Source of the DNA: JBJEFI01 sp051873875
GTDB lineage: Bacteria; Bacillota; Bacilli; Bacillales; Bacillaceae_G
DNA length: 33,582 bases
Assembly (NCBI GenBank): GCA_051873875.1
Contig: JBJEFI010000120.1
Location: 1 to 33,582 of the forward strand
Reading direction: 5' to 3'
Below, piece by piece: positions 1-6,604 of this stretch. The notes under the pieces are model-generated. The model had not been told where the DNA came from and made no database searches. It was given only the letters and a program-made list of their open reading frames with translations. How positions within the stretch are numbered: the stretch's first letter is position 1; every line of letters starts with the position of its first letter. A program made the position numbers and the translations under genes.

Positions 1-2
1 GA

Positions 3-62
3 AAGATATTATCTATCGTTACGATATTATTATTAGCGGCAATGATAGTTTTTGGGCCTTAA
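3..62 (+). CDS. C-terminal tail of an upstream gene (partial)
   Basis: Reading from base 3 gives a short hydrophobic stretch, KILSIVTILLLAAMIVFGP, and then a TAA stop at 60-62. It looks like the last membrane segment of a protein that begins outside the window. The stop lies about 20 bases before a strong terminator, which supports this frame. Another frame runs open to about 94 but would enter the terminator stem. Too short to identify. Confidence 0.35.
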   Translation, partial: KILSIVTILLLAAMIVFGP

Positions 63-81
63 TTAATGTAAAGAATAGATG

Positions 82-127
82 GAATCCAATTTGATGAAAC
101 TTTTTCAAATTGGATTCTTTTCATTTT
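82..127 (+). terminator. Rho-independent terminator
   Basis: A perfect 13-bp stem (gaatccaatttga at 82-94 with tcaaattggattc at 105-117) is followed by a T-rich run. It ends the upstream transcript just before the sigma-factor operon. Confidence 0.85.
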
Positions 128-208
128 TTATTAAAATATGTTTTAGACATGTCACAGAAACAAACGAAGGTGCGTTATAGTAGTGAGGGGATGAAAAGGA
201 GGGAAGAG

Positions 209-748
209 ATGGAAAGAAATGATTTAAATGATTCTTTCTCTTCAGGCGGGGAAAAGGAATTAAATGAGGCAATTGAGCAGTATGGACAAGCCCGGTTAAG
301 GTATTGCCATAATATTCTTTGTGATTATCACGAGGCTCAAGATGCTGTTCAAATAACATTTATAAAGGCATATGACAAAAGAAGAAGTTTTAAAAGAGGA
401 ACTTCTTTATCGGCCTGGCTTTATCGAATTGCCTATACAGCTTGTATGGATTCGTTGAGAAAGAAGAAAGTGAGAATGTTTTTTCGTTTGTATAAAGAGG
501 ATGATACCACGTATATGAATGATGACTTGAAAGTTGCACTCTCTATCCTTTCGCCACAAGATAGGGCGTTGGTATTTAGTAGAGTCATTGATGAAAAGAG
601 TTATTCAGAATTAGAGGCAATTTATCAAATTCCAGCAACTACATTACGAAAACGATATGAACGTGCAAAGAAAAAGTTGGCAAGTATATTAAAGGAAAAT
701 AATGATTATTACGTACGATTGGAGGGAGAAGATGAAACTCGACCATGA
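209..748 (+). CDS. ECF-type RNA polymerase sigma factor
   Basis: A 179-residue protein with the layout of an extracytoplasmic-function sigma-70 factor. Region 2 lies at about residues 25-90, with the conserved DAVQITFIKAY and LSAWLYRIAYTACMDSLR stretches. Region 4 lies at about residues 110-165, with LSPQDRALVF and a YSELEAIYQIPATTLRKRYERAKKKL helix-turn-helix. It should direct RNA polymerase to a small regulon and be held by the next gene. The start at 209 is chosen because AAAGGAGGGAAG lies just before it; the frame is open further upstream but without a ribosome-binding site. The stop overlaps the next gene by 17 bases, so the two are translated as a unit. The ECF subgroup and the signal are unknown. 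Confidence 0.85.
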   Translation: MERNDLNDSFSSGGEKELNEAIEQYGQARLRYCHNILCDYHEAQDAVQITFIKAYDKRRSFKRGTSLSAWLYRIAYTACMDSLRKKKVRMFFRLYKEDDTTYMNDDLKVALSILSPQDRALVFSRVIDEKSYSELEAIYQIPATTLRKRYERAKKKLASILKENNDYYVRLEGEDETRP

Positions 749-2081
749 TGAATTGATGATAAAAAGAGCACTTATTAGCACTCATACACCTGATTATAAT
801 ATTCACCAACAAGTACAAGAGAAGCTACATAAACGAAAGAAATATACACCTTTTAAAAAGATTATTCCAATCGCGATTGCTTCTGTCATGTTTCTTTTTA
901 CCTTTGGAGTCAGTGCAGCGTACATACCGAGTTTTAATAATTTAGTAGCAATTGTTAGCCCTAAGATTGCTGAACAATTACAGCCGATTCAAATGAGTAG
1001 TGAAGATAATGGCATTAAGATGGAAGTGGTTGCGGCAATGGCTGATGAAGAAATGGCTGTTATTTATATCACAATGCAAGATTTGACCGGTGATCGAATC
1101 GATAAAACCCTTGATCTTTACGACGATTATTCTTTAACAGGAGGATACAATACCTTTAATTGCCAAGTAGTAGATTACGATGAAAAAACAAAAAAAGCCA
1201 CATTACAAATTCAAGCAAATGGAAAAAAGGGGCTAAGTGGTGACAAACTAAACTTTCGTCTTAACTCTTTCTTAAGTCACAAACAAACCTTTGAAAAGGT
1301 GGACCTTAACGTTAACCTTCTCGACATAAAAAAGAAACTACCACAAACGATGTTACTAGATAGAGCATATTATTCTGGCGGTGGAGGAGAATTATATGAG
1401 GAGTTTTGGGGAGAGAAGTTGGATAGAAATGGAAAAGTGGGAATTTTAAAACCAGGTGGAGCGGAAATGATGATTCCAGAAATAGATTTTGTTCATATTT
1501 CCAATATTGGTTTTATCGGTAATCGCCTTCATGTGCAAACAAAGTGGGAAGAAAATAATGTAGATAATCATGGCTTGTTATATATAGTGGATTCTTTCGG
1601 GAAGAAAATCGATTCTGCCAGTATTTCTTTTGGGATGGATGATAGCGGTAAACTGAAATATGGAAGCAACATGAGTGAAGAAATTTTTGATATAGGTGAT
1701 GCAGATGTAAGTAATTTGAAGCTAATAGGTGACTTTGTAACAAGCAAAAATCATACAAAAGGAAATTGGAGTACAACCTTTAAAATTGAACCGATGAAAG
1801 AGCAACAAAATAAGGATGTAAGTATTGATTTTGGAACATGGGCGTCTAGTCGTATGGTCGTTTCTCCTCTAGGTGTCACACTGTATGGCGAGGGAGAAGC
1901 TAGTAATCCAGTCGATACATCTGTAAGTGTCAAAATGAAAGATGGCACCACTCAAGTGTTAGACTCAAGGATAAGTTTTAGCGACGAGGAGGAGGTTAAA
2001 TTTAAATTCCTTCCAACGCTGTCTTTGGATATAGCAAATATTGAAGCTGTTATAATTAATGGAATGGAAATAATACTTTAA
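732..2081 (+). CDS. Membrane anti-sigma-like protein (DUF4179-like)
   Basis: A 449-residue protein with a basic N-terminal cytoplasmic segment of about 50 residues, one membrane helix near residues 52-72 (IIPIAIASVMFLFTFGVSAAYIP) and a large extracellular part rich in beta structure. This layout, and its place directly after an ECF sigma gene, are typical of DUF4179-type anti-sigma or sensor proteins in Bacillales. Naming the family is my recall; the topology is visible. The start at 732 follows GGAGGGAG at 721-728 and lies inside the sigma gene. The cytoplasmic N-terminus would bind the sigma factor and the outer domain would sense an envelope signal. No zinc-binding HxxxCxxC anti-sigma motif is visible at the N-terminus, so it is not a classical ZAS protein. 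Confidence 0.7.
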   Translation: MKLDHDELMIKRALISTHTPDYNIHQQVQEKLHKRKKYTPFKKIIPIAIASVMFLFTFGVSAAYIPSFNNLVAIVSPKIAEQLQPIQMSSEDNGIKMEVVAAMADEEMAVIYITMQDLTGDRIDKTLDLYDDYSLTGGYNTFNCQVVDYDEKTKKATLQIQANGKKGLSGDKLNFRLNSFLSHKQTFEKVDLNVNLLDIKKKLPQTMLLDRAYYSGGGGELYEEFWGEKLDRNGKVGILKPGGAEMMIPEIDFVHISNIGFIGNRLHVQTKWEENNVDNHGLLYIVDSFGKKIDSASISFGMDDSGKLKYGSNMSEEIFDIGDADVSNLKLIGDFVTSKNHTKGNWSTTFKIEPMKEQQNKDVSIDFGTWASSRMVVSPLGVTLYGEGEASNPVDTSVSVKMKDGTTQVLDSRISFSDEEEVKFKFLPTLSLDIANIEAVIINGMEIIL

Positions 2082-2201
2082 TAATGGTAAGCCACTGGTA
2101 TTCGGTGGCTTATTTTTTGTTATGAACCACGCAACGAAACTAATAATGGCAAGTAATCCCCAAAAGATAACCCATCCGTTCATTTGAGGCTTCTTTTTCA
2201 T
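1965..2201 (-). CDS. Possible small single-span membrane protein
   Basis: A 78-residue minus-strand ORF beginning MKKKPQMNGWVIFWGLLAIISFVAWFITKNKPP. It has a basic N-terminus and one clear membrane helix at about residues 9-28. AAGGAGA lies 9-10 bases before the ATG. The rest of the ORF is unremarkable; it crosses the opposite-strand terminator and overlaps the last 117 bases of the anti-sigma gene. The 5' half looks like a real small membrane protein, but the tail could be a chance extension. Function unknown. Confidence 0.45.
   Translation of the reverse strand: MKKKPQMNGWVIFWGLLAIISFVAWFITKNKPPNTSGLPLLKYYFHSINYNSFNICYIQRQRWKEFKFNLLLVAKTYP
2088..2118 (+). terminator. Rho-independent terminator after the sigma/anti-sigma pair
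   Basis: An 8-bp stem (TAAGCCAC at 2088-2095 with GTGGCTTA at 2105-2112) is followed by TTTTTT. It begins seven bases after the anti-sigma stop codon. Confidence 0.8.
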
Positions 2202-2277
2202 ATGCAAGCATCTCCTTATCTAGATAGTTATTTCTATCAATTTCAACAGAATTAACGTTTTTCCTTTTTTATCACGT

Positions 2278-2309
2278 AAAAAAACCTATGTTCCTCTACA
2301 TAGGTTTTT
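2278..2309 (-). terminator. Terminator of the Hsp20-like gene
   Basis: An 11-bp perfect stem (AAAAACCTATG at 2280-2290 with CATAGGTTTTT at 2299-2309) lies right after the minus-strand stop codon at 2311-2313. It has a T run in the minus direction and could also work in the plus direction. Confidence 0.8.
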
Positions 2310-2310
2310 G

Positions 2311-2841
2311 TCAAAAATGAATCTCCACAAGCTCTTCATTTTGTTTTTTCGGCAATCGGATTTCTAGTAATTTATTTTTACATTTAGCGGTAATTCCTTT
2401 CTCATTTGGATGAAAAGGGAGGAGGATTGTTTGAGTTTGCCCATCATGAAAGCCACTAATAATAAGGCGACAATTGCCAAGGGTAATCCGTAATTCATTT
2501 TCATTCATGGATTCGGGAATATGCAATTGGACAATTATATAGTCGTGAAGCTCGAATAGTTCATAAGAAAGGGGACCGTTTTTCTTAGGCTGATTGGATT
2601 GGGAGTGATTATTTGAAAAGTTTTCCTCAGAAAGTGCTTGATGAAGTGTTTCTTGAATATATTTATTTAAAGATGCGTAATCAAAGCCATTGTTTCCGTT
2701 CATAAATTGGGAGAAGTCTGGTTGATTGTTCGATGATTCATTGCCCATATTCATCCAATCCATTGGGTTTGGAATGTTCATATTCCCTTGGTTGTTGCCA
2801 CCTTTAAAAGGATTAAAAAAACGAGAAAGCATGTTAAACAA
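2311..2841 (-). CDS. Hsp20/alpha-crystallin-like spore-associated protein
   Basis: About 176 residues. The N-terminal half is low-complexity and rich in Asn, Gly, Met and Phe. The C-terminal half (about residues 95-170) resembles the small heat-shock fold: YELFELHDYIIVQLHIPESMNENELRITLGNCRLIISG, then LLEIRLPKK, matching the usual end of the alpha-crystallin domain. Such proteins include spore-coat members such as CotP. Its neighbours are GerP-type genes, so a coat role is likely. The start is taken as TTG at 2841 because AAAGGAG lies 7 bases before it; the ATG at 2832 would leave a 16-base spacing. It is transcribed away from the gene at 2881 with only 39 bases between the two starts, so the promoters must reach into each other's coding regions. 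Confidence 0.65.
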   Translation of the reverse strand: MFNMLSRFFNPFKGGNNQGNMNIPNPMDWMNMGNESSNNQPDFSQFMNGNNGFDYASLNKYIQETLHQALSEENFSNNHSQSNQPKKNGPLSYELFELHDYIIVQLHIPESMNENELRITLGNCRLIISGFHDGQTQTILLPFHPNEKGITAKCKNKLLEIRLPKKQNEELVEIHF

Positions 2842-2880
2842 AGGAATGCTCCTTTCAAATTTATATAAGGGGTGAGGAGG

Positions 2881-3078
2881 TTGCCACGTATTTCTTTTCA
2901 ACATTTAAACGTTGAGACTATTTCTCAAGCATCGGGCATTTTTAGCGGAACGAATGTACATGTTGGATTTCGTTCTGTTAAACAACAAAATGCAGGGAGT
3001 GGAACAGTCGTTGGAAATAAAAATGTATTAAGTAATAATCATCACGTCGTGCAAAAACAAGAAGAGAAGCAGAACTGA
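2881..3078 (+). CDS. GerPA/GerPF-family spore germination protein
   Basis: A 65-residue protein. The core, about residues 8-48 (NVETISQASGIFSGTNVHVGFRSVKQQNAGSGTVVGNKN), follows the GerPA/GerPF pattern: an I/V-rich strand, a G-N motif, an aromatic residue, then K-x-N-x-G-x-G and a second G-N. GerP proteins make the spore coat permeable to germinants. The start is taken as TTG at 2881, giving MPRISF, because family members begin MPxxx and AAGGGG lies 8 bases before it. An in-frame GTG at 2872 is less likely. The stop abuts the next start, so the three forward genes form one operon. Confidence 0.7.
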   Translation: MPRISFQHLNVETISQASGIFSGTNVHVGFRSVKQQNAGSGTVVGNKNVLSNNHHVVQKQEEKQN

Positions 3079-3444
3079 GTGATTGTGGTGTTTAAACGAT
3101 TTCGACAACAAAAAAAGCTAGAGGAGCAGCTCCTACAATTAACGAAGCAAATGGCGTCTCTTCAGGAGACGATGAAAGATGTGCAGACGACACCTCATTA
3201 TCATATTAATATTGAAAAAATTGATGTCCAGCGAGCTACTCTTGAAAATTTAACATTTCGCTTAGATAAGTTAGATATTGATGAACTTAGTGGTGCGTTG
3301 AATTTAGGGAATAACTTTGGTGTAACAGTTGGTGAGAAAAAGTTGAAAGCTGGAGAAAAGCCGCCTAATAAAGTCACTTCTACAAAAGTAAATACGACAC
3401 CAAAAGGGTATTCCTTTTCATTTGAACAGAAAAAGGAGGAGTAA
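3079..3444 (+). CDS. GerPC-like spore germination protein
   Basis: About 121 residues. The first 40 are a charged heptad-like coiled coil (QQKKLEEQLLQLTKQMASLQETM). A segment with INIEKIDVQRATLENLTFRLDKLDIDELSGALNLGNN at about residues 42-80 follows. A coiled coil followed by a 'long strand, then ALNLG' motif is how I recall GerPC, which is needed for assembly of the GerP complex in the coat; this one is shorter than GerPC of about 200 residues in other Bacillus. The start is GTG at 3079, directly after the previous stop; GTG codons at 3085 and 3088 are alternatives. The ribosome-binding site is weak, so translation may be coupled to the preceding gene. Confidence 0.7.
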   Translation: MIVVFKRFRQQKKLEEQLLQLTKQMASLQETMKDVQTTPHYHINIEKIDVQRATLENLTFRLDKLDIDELSGALNLGNNFGVTVGEKKLKAGEKPPNKVTSTKVNTTPKGYSFSFEQKKEE

Positions 3445-3446
3445 GG

Positions 3447-3737
3447 ATGAGCGTTCTATCTCCTAATTTCGTTATTGGTTCCATTTCGATTGGAATCGTA
3501 GAAGATGCTTCTTGTATTAATATCGGAAACAATTTTCCAATGGATTTTCAAAGTCATAAAAAGCAAAATCAAGGCTTTGGAACGATTGCTGGACATGGCA
3601 ATCATCTCGATGGCATGAAATCGTTACTGCATGACGCAGCCGTTCTTGATTTTATTACAGATGGAAAAGAAACGGTGGTGCCAGATTGGGTTCGTGTTTT
3701 AATTGAACAACGATTAAACCAAGAAAAAACACCTTGA
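3447..3737 (+). CDS. GerPA/PF-like protein with a C-terminal extension
   Basis: A 96-residue protein. Residues 8-52 (FVIGSISIGIVEDASCINIGNNFPMDFQSHKKQNQGFGTIAGHGNHL) match the GerPA/PF pattern, with G-N-N and K-x-N-x-G-x-G. The last 40 residues are an unrelated charged, helical tail that the short paralogues lack. AAAGGAGGAG lies 6-7 bases before the ATG, overlapping the previous stop region. It is the third gene of the forward cluster and is followed directly by a terminator. Likely a coat protein acting in germination. Confidence 0.65.
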   Translation: MSVLSPNFVIGSISIGIVEDASCINIGNNFPMDFQSHKKQNQGFGTIAGHGNHLDGMKSLLHDAAVLDFITDGKETVVPDWVRVLIEQRLNQEKTP

Positions 3738-3756
3738 GGAAGGGGTTTTTTCTTTT
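3724..3756 (+). terminator. Terminator of the forward GerP cluster
   Basis: A 12-base arm ending ACACCTT at 3724-3735 pairs with AAGGGGTTTTTT at 3740-3751, with one mismatch and a GAGG loop, followed by more T. The stem includes part of the stop codon. Confidence 0.75.
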
Positions 3757-3860
3757 TTATCTCGCTCTAAGTGACACTAAGATTCGTCCTTCAAACCTGA
3801 GCGGAAACAGAGAAAGTTAAGGATGAGATAAGTGTCAGGAAAAGCCCGATTCTTTCAGCT

Positions 3861-3911
3861 AACCATTAGTGGGGATGAACACCCCTCACTGACGAAAGCT
3901 TCACTTTATCG
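3861..3911. repeat. Imperfect palindromic dispersed repeat, copy 1
   Basis: AGTGGGG at 3868-3874 pairs with CCCC-TCACT at 3882-3890. The block CATTAGTGGGGATGAA, CTCACTGA and TCACTTTAT recurs with the same internal spacing at 29303-29352. It lies in the gap between two converging GerP clusters (3738-3923). The rest of that gap has no gene I can support. Confidence 0.6.
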
Positions 3912-3923
3912 TCTAATCTCTAT

Positions 3924-4172
3924 CTAGAGCTTATGTGTCTCAGGAGGAGAAGGTGAACTGGTTGATGACCCTTGAATGGGGTTATCCACTAAATCATTAT
4001 CGTTTAAAATATTTGTATTACGAATAATAAAATTGTTCTTACCAATAACGATACCAATAGACATGTTTTGCTTTAAGTTAGATTGCCAATAATTCATACA
4101 ATTATCCCCAACAAAAACGCCAGAATTTGTTAGAATACTCGTCACATTAATATTTTGAAAAATAACTTCCAT
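3924..4172 (-). CDS. GerPA/PF-like paralogue (fourth of the tandem array)
   Basis: An 82-residue protein: MEVIFQNINVTSILTNSGVFVGDNC, then YWQSNLKQNMSIGIVIGKNNFIIRNTNILNDNDLVD. It keeps the S-I-x(2)-N-S/G-x-F/I-x(2)-G-D/E/Q-N, W-Q-S-x(2)-K-x-N and I-G-x-N pattern of its neighbours, plus the N-D-N-D motif of its nearest relative. The end (SSTSSPSPPETHKL) differs from the NPQPN ending of two paralogues. TAGGTGG precedes the ATG by about 8 bases and overlaps the end of the preceding gene. Likely a small spore-coat protein, most distal in a four-gene minus-strand operon. Confidence 0.65.
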   Translation of the reverse strand: MEVIFQNINVTSILTNSGVFVGDNCMNYWQSNLKQNMSIGIVIGKNNFIIRNTNILNDNDLVDNPIQGSSTSSPSPPETHKL

Positions 4173-4184
4173 TTTTCATTCCAC

Positions 4185-4430
4185 CTATATTTGAATGTTT
4201 GGCTGAGGATTATTGACAGTCGTGTTATCAATGGGTAAATCTATATAGTCATTATCATTGACGATTGTGATGTTACGAATTAAGTAATTCGTACCAATTG
4301 GCACGCCATTTCCATAATTATGTTTTCCATAGCTTTGCCATGCACTTAAATTGTTATCTCCTGTCGCAATCGAAGCGTTGTTTGAAAGATTATTGACGAT
4401 AATTTTATCAAAAGCAATGGAAACAGCCAT
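4185..4430 (-). CDS. GerPA/PF-like paralogue (third of the tandem array)
   Basis: An 81-residue protein: MAVSIAFDKIIVNNLSNNASIATGDNNL, AWQSYGKHNYGNGVPIG, NITIVNDNDYIDLPIDN and a NPQPNIQI end. It is the same length as the next paralogue upstream and lines up with it along its whole length without gaps, so recent tandem duplication is likely. GAAGGTG lies about 5 bases before the ATG. No signal peptide or membrane helix is present, as expected for a protein made in the mother cell and built into the coat. Confidence 0.7.
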   Translation of the reverse strand: MAVSIAFDKIIVNNLSNNASIATGDNNLSAWQSYGKHNYGNGVPIGTNYLIRNITIVNDNDYIDLPIDNTTVNNPQPNIQI

Positions 4431-4445
4431 GTGACACCTTCTTTT

Positions 4446-4691
4446 TTAAAATTGGACATTCGGTTGAGGATTAATAAACTCTTGGTTGTTAACTGGCATA
4501 TCAAAGCCATCTGTATCGACTAAATTTGTTAAGTTTCCTATGTTGGAAATAATTCCAACAGTCAAGCCATTTCCGTGGTTCACTTTGCCAATAAATGTCC
4601 AGTCAGCTAAGTTATTTTGACCACTATTTATAGAGCCATTTTGATCGATACTGTTGGCGAGAATTTGGTTAAAGACGATGGAAACCGGCAT
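4446..4691 (-). CDS. GerPA/PF-like paralogue (second of the tandem array)
   Basis: An 81-residue protein: MPVSIVFNQILANSIDQNGSINSGQNNL, DWTFIGKVNHGNGLTVG, then NLVDTDGFDMPVNN and NPQPNVQF. The GerPA/PF core is clear. The ribosome-binding site AAAGGAGGT overlaps the stop of the preceding gene, and the ATG follows that stop by three bases, so translation is coupled. The NDND motif of the third and fourth copies is VDTDG here, showing drift between copies. Confidence 0.7.
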   Translation of the reverse strand: MPVSIVFNQILANSIDQNGSINSGQNNLADWTFIGKVNHGNGLTVGIISNIGNLTNLVDTDGFDMPVNNQEFINPQPNVQF

Positions 4692-4694
4692 TTG

Positions 4695-4916
4695 TTAACC
4701 TCCTTTTTCGGCTGATGAAGCTGTATCATTACAAGTACGATTAATAAGAATCGAACGGTTATTTATATTTCTAGAAATGCCAATTGTAGGTCCATAGCCT
4801 TGCTGTGTATTTCCTTGAAATGAGGCATCAGGTAAATTGTTTTGACCAATATTAATGGCTGAGTTATTCGAAATAGAGTTTACTAGAACTTTATTTGTAT
4901 AAATATAAACTGGCAT
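4695..4916 (-). CDS. GerPA/PF-like paralogue (first of the tandem array)
   Basis: A 73-residue protein: MPVYIYTNKVLVNSISNNSAINIGQNNL, FQGNTQQGYGPTIGISRNINN, then a short divergent tail with TCNDTASSAEKGG. The start at 4916 is chosen because CGGAG lies about 9 bases upstream and the MPV- start matches the paralogues; the frame is open further but without a good site. It is the first gene of the minus-strand operon, so its promoter should lie between 4917 and about 5000. I could not settle on a clear sigma-K or sigma-E box there. Confidence 0.65.
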   Translation of the reverse strand: MPVYIYTNKVLVNSISNNSAINIGQNNLPDASFQGNTQQGYGPTIGISRNINNRSILINRTCNDTASSAEKGG

Positions 4917-5248
4917 TAAAACCACTCCGATTTGTTTTTTAATAGATTGTATTAAGGGAATAGATAAAAACTTGTGATTTTTCTTATTGTCCAACCTCCA
5001 GTTGTTCTTCTATCACTTCGTTACGAGAGATAAAAGTACCGCCGCTGGTTTTTCTTATTATAGTATTCACTATTTAGGCATTGGTGAGGGAGATATTATC
5101 AAAACCAAGCTTTATGGCTTCTACTGCCCAATTTTTGGCTGTCGAAAGAAATCGGAAGGGGACGAAAAATATTAGTAGAAAAGTTTCTGAATTTTATAAA
5201 TAATAGAAGTGTAAGGATAATGATTGTCCAAAAGAAATGGGGGATAAA
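4917..5248. other. Intergenic region between the GerP array and the GABA operon
   Basis: About 330 bases between divergent operons, presumably holding promoters for both. The minus strand has two short open stretches around 5160-4985 in one frame, separated by a single stop (reading AKNWAVEAIKLGFDNISLTNA, then KTSGGTFISRNEVIEEQLEVGQ). They read more like protein than random sequence, so this may be the remnant of a lost regulator, but I cannot name a family. No transcription signal was convincing. Confidence 0.3.
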
Positions 5249-6604
5249 ATGACAGTCAAAGAACAAGCGATATCACTAAAAACAGCAATACCAGGACCTA
5301 AGACGAAAGAATTATTAGAGAAACGTAAGCAGTATGTTCCAAATGGCGTTGGTAACAACACGCCCATTTTCGCCAAAAAAGCAAGTGGGGCCTGTATTGA
5401 AGATGTGGATGGCAATGTGTTTTTAGATTTTGCCGGAGCCATTGGAACAATTAATGCAGGACATTCGCCACAGGCAGTTGTCGATGCAGTTAAGGCGCAA
5501 GCAGATCAATTTCTTCATACATGTTTTCACGTTGCCATGTATGAACCGTATGTGGATCTTGCTGAAAAGCTATGCGCCATTACACCAGGTAATTTTACTA
5601 AAAAAGCGATTTTCTTAAACAGTGGTGCCGAAGCAGTTGAGAATGCTGTGAAAATTGCCAGAAAGTACACAGGCAGAACTGGAATTGTCTCTTTTACAAG
5701 AGCTTTTCATGGCAGAACGTTACTTGGTATGTCATTAACAAGTAAAGTAAAACCGTACAAGTTCCAAATGGGACCATTTGCGCCAGCAACCTACAAAGCA
5801 CCATTCCCTTATCTCCTTCACAAGCCATCAGGATTATCAGATGAACAATACGCCAATTTTTTAATTCAACAATTTGAAGATTTTCTATACACCGAGGTAG
5901 CTCCTGAAGAGGTGGCAGCTGTTATTATGGAGCCAGTTCAAGGTGAAGGTGGATTTATCGTGCCACCAAAGACTTTTGTTCAAGCAGTTGCTCGTATTTG
6001 TAAGCAGCATGGCATTATCTTTATTGCCGATGAAATTCAAACAGGCTTCGCAAGAACAGGAAAAATGTTTGCTAGTGAACATTTTGAATTGGAACCAGAC
6101 ATTATCACCCTATCTAAATCATTAGCTGCTGGTGTTCCAATTAGTGCGGTTGTTGGCCGAAGTGAAATCATGGATGCACCATCGCCAGGAGAAATTGGTG
6201 GCACATATGGGGGAAGTCCACTTGGATGCGTTGCGGCACTTGAGGTAATTAAATTAATGGAAGAAAATAATCTTTCTGACAGAGCAGCGGTGATTGGTAA
6301 TCGAATTCAGGTTTATTTTACGGATCTACAAAAAGAAATTCCATACATTGCCGAGATTCGTGGTTTAGGTGCCATGATTGGAATTGAATTTCTTCATGAT
6401 GAAACAAAAGCACCGTTGAAAGAATTTGTTGCCAAAGTAGCAAAAGATTGTTATGAAAAAGGCGTCATTTTGTTAAGTGCAGGTGTTCATGGCAATGTAC
6501 TGAGATTCTTAAGTCCACTTATTATTACAGACGAACAATTAGAAGAAGGATTAGGCGTAATTGGTTCCATTATTAAAGATGTGTATCGGAGTGAGAAAAA
6601 ATGA
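5249..6604 (+). CDS. gabT: 4-aminobutyrate aminotransferase-like (class III, PLP)
   Basis: A 451-residue class III PLP aminotransferase. Visible marks are LNSGAEAVENAVKIAR (phosphate-binding GAEA), AFHGRT, the EPVQGEGGF and ADEIQTGFARTGKMFA segments, and the Schiff-base lysine in TLSKSLAAG at about residue 290. It should move the amino group of GABA to 2-oxoglutarate, giving succinate semialdehyde; a related diamine such as putrescine is an alternative substrate. The start at 5249 follows GGGGGAT at 5239-5245; an ATG at 5237 lies inside that site. It overlaps the next gene by four bases (ATGA). Two dehydrogenases and a polyamine transporter follow, supporting polyamine/GABA breakdown. Confidence 0.8.
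   Translation: MTVKEQAISLKTAIPGPKTKELLEKRKQYVPNGVGNNTPIFAKKASGACIEDVDGNVFLDFAGAIGTINAGHSPQAVVDAVKAQADQFLHTCFHVAMYEPYVDLAEKLCAITPGNFTKKAIFLNSGAEAVENAVKIARKYTGRTGIVSFTRAFHGRTLLGMSLTSKVKPYKFQMGPFAPATYKAPFPYLLHKPSGLSDEQYANFLIQQFEDFLYTEVAPEEVAAVIMEPVQGEGGFIVPPKTFVQAVARICKQHGIIFIADEIQTGFARTGKMFASEHFELEPDIITLSKSLAAGVPISAVVGRSEIMDAPSPGEIGGTYGGSPLGCVAALEVIKLMEENNLSDRAAVIGNRIQVYFTDLQKEIPYIAEIRGLGAMIGIEFLHDETKAPLKEFVAKVAKDCYEKGVILLSAGVHGNVLRFLSPLIITDEQLEEGLGVIGSIIKDVYRSEKK

Noticed and set aside
4987..5175. Plus-strand 62-codon ORF in the gap before gabT
   Set aside because: It starts at TTG without a ribosome-binding site and has no recognisable pattern.
5885..6082. Open frames opposite and within gabT and other long genes
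   Set aside because: They are antisense or out-of-frame shadows of strongly supported coding regions.
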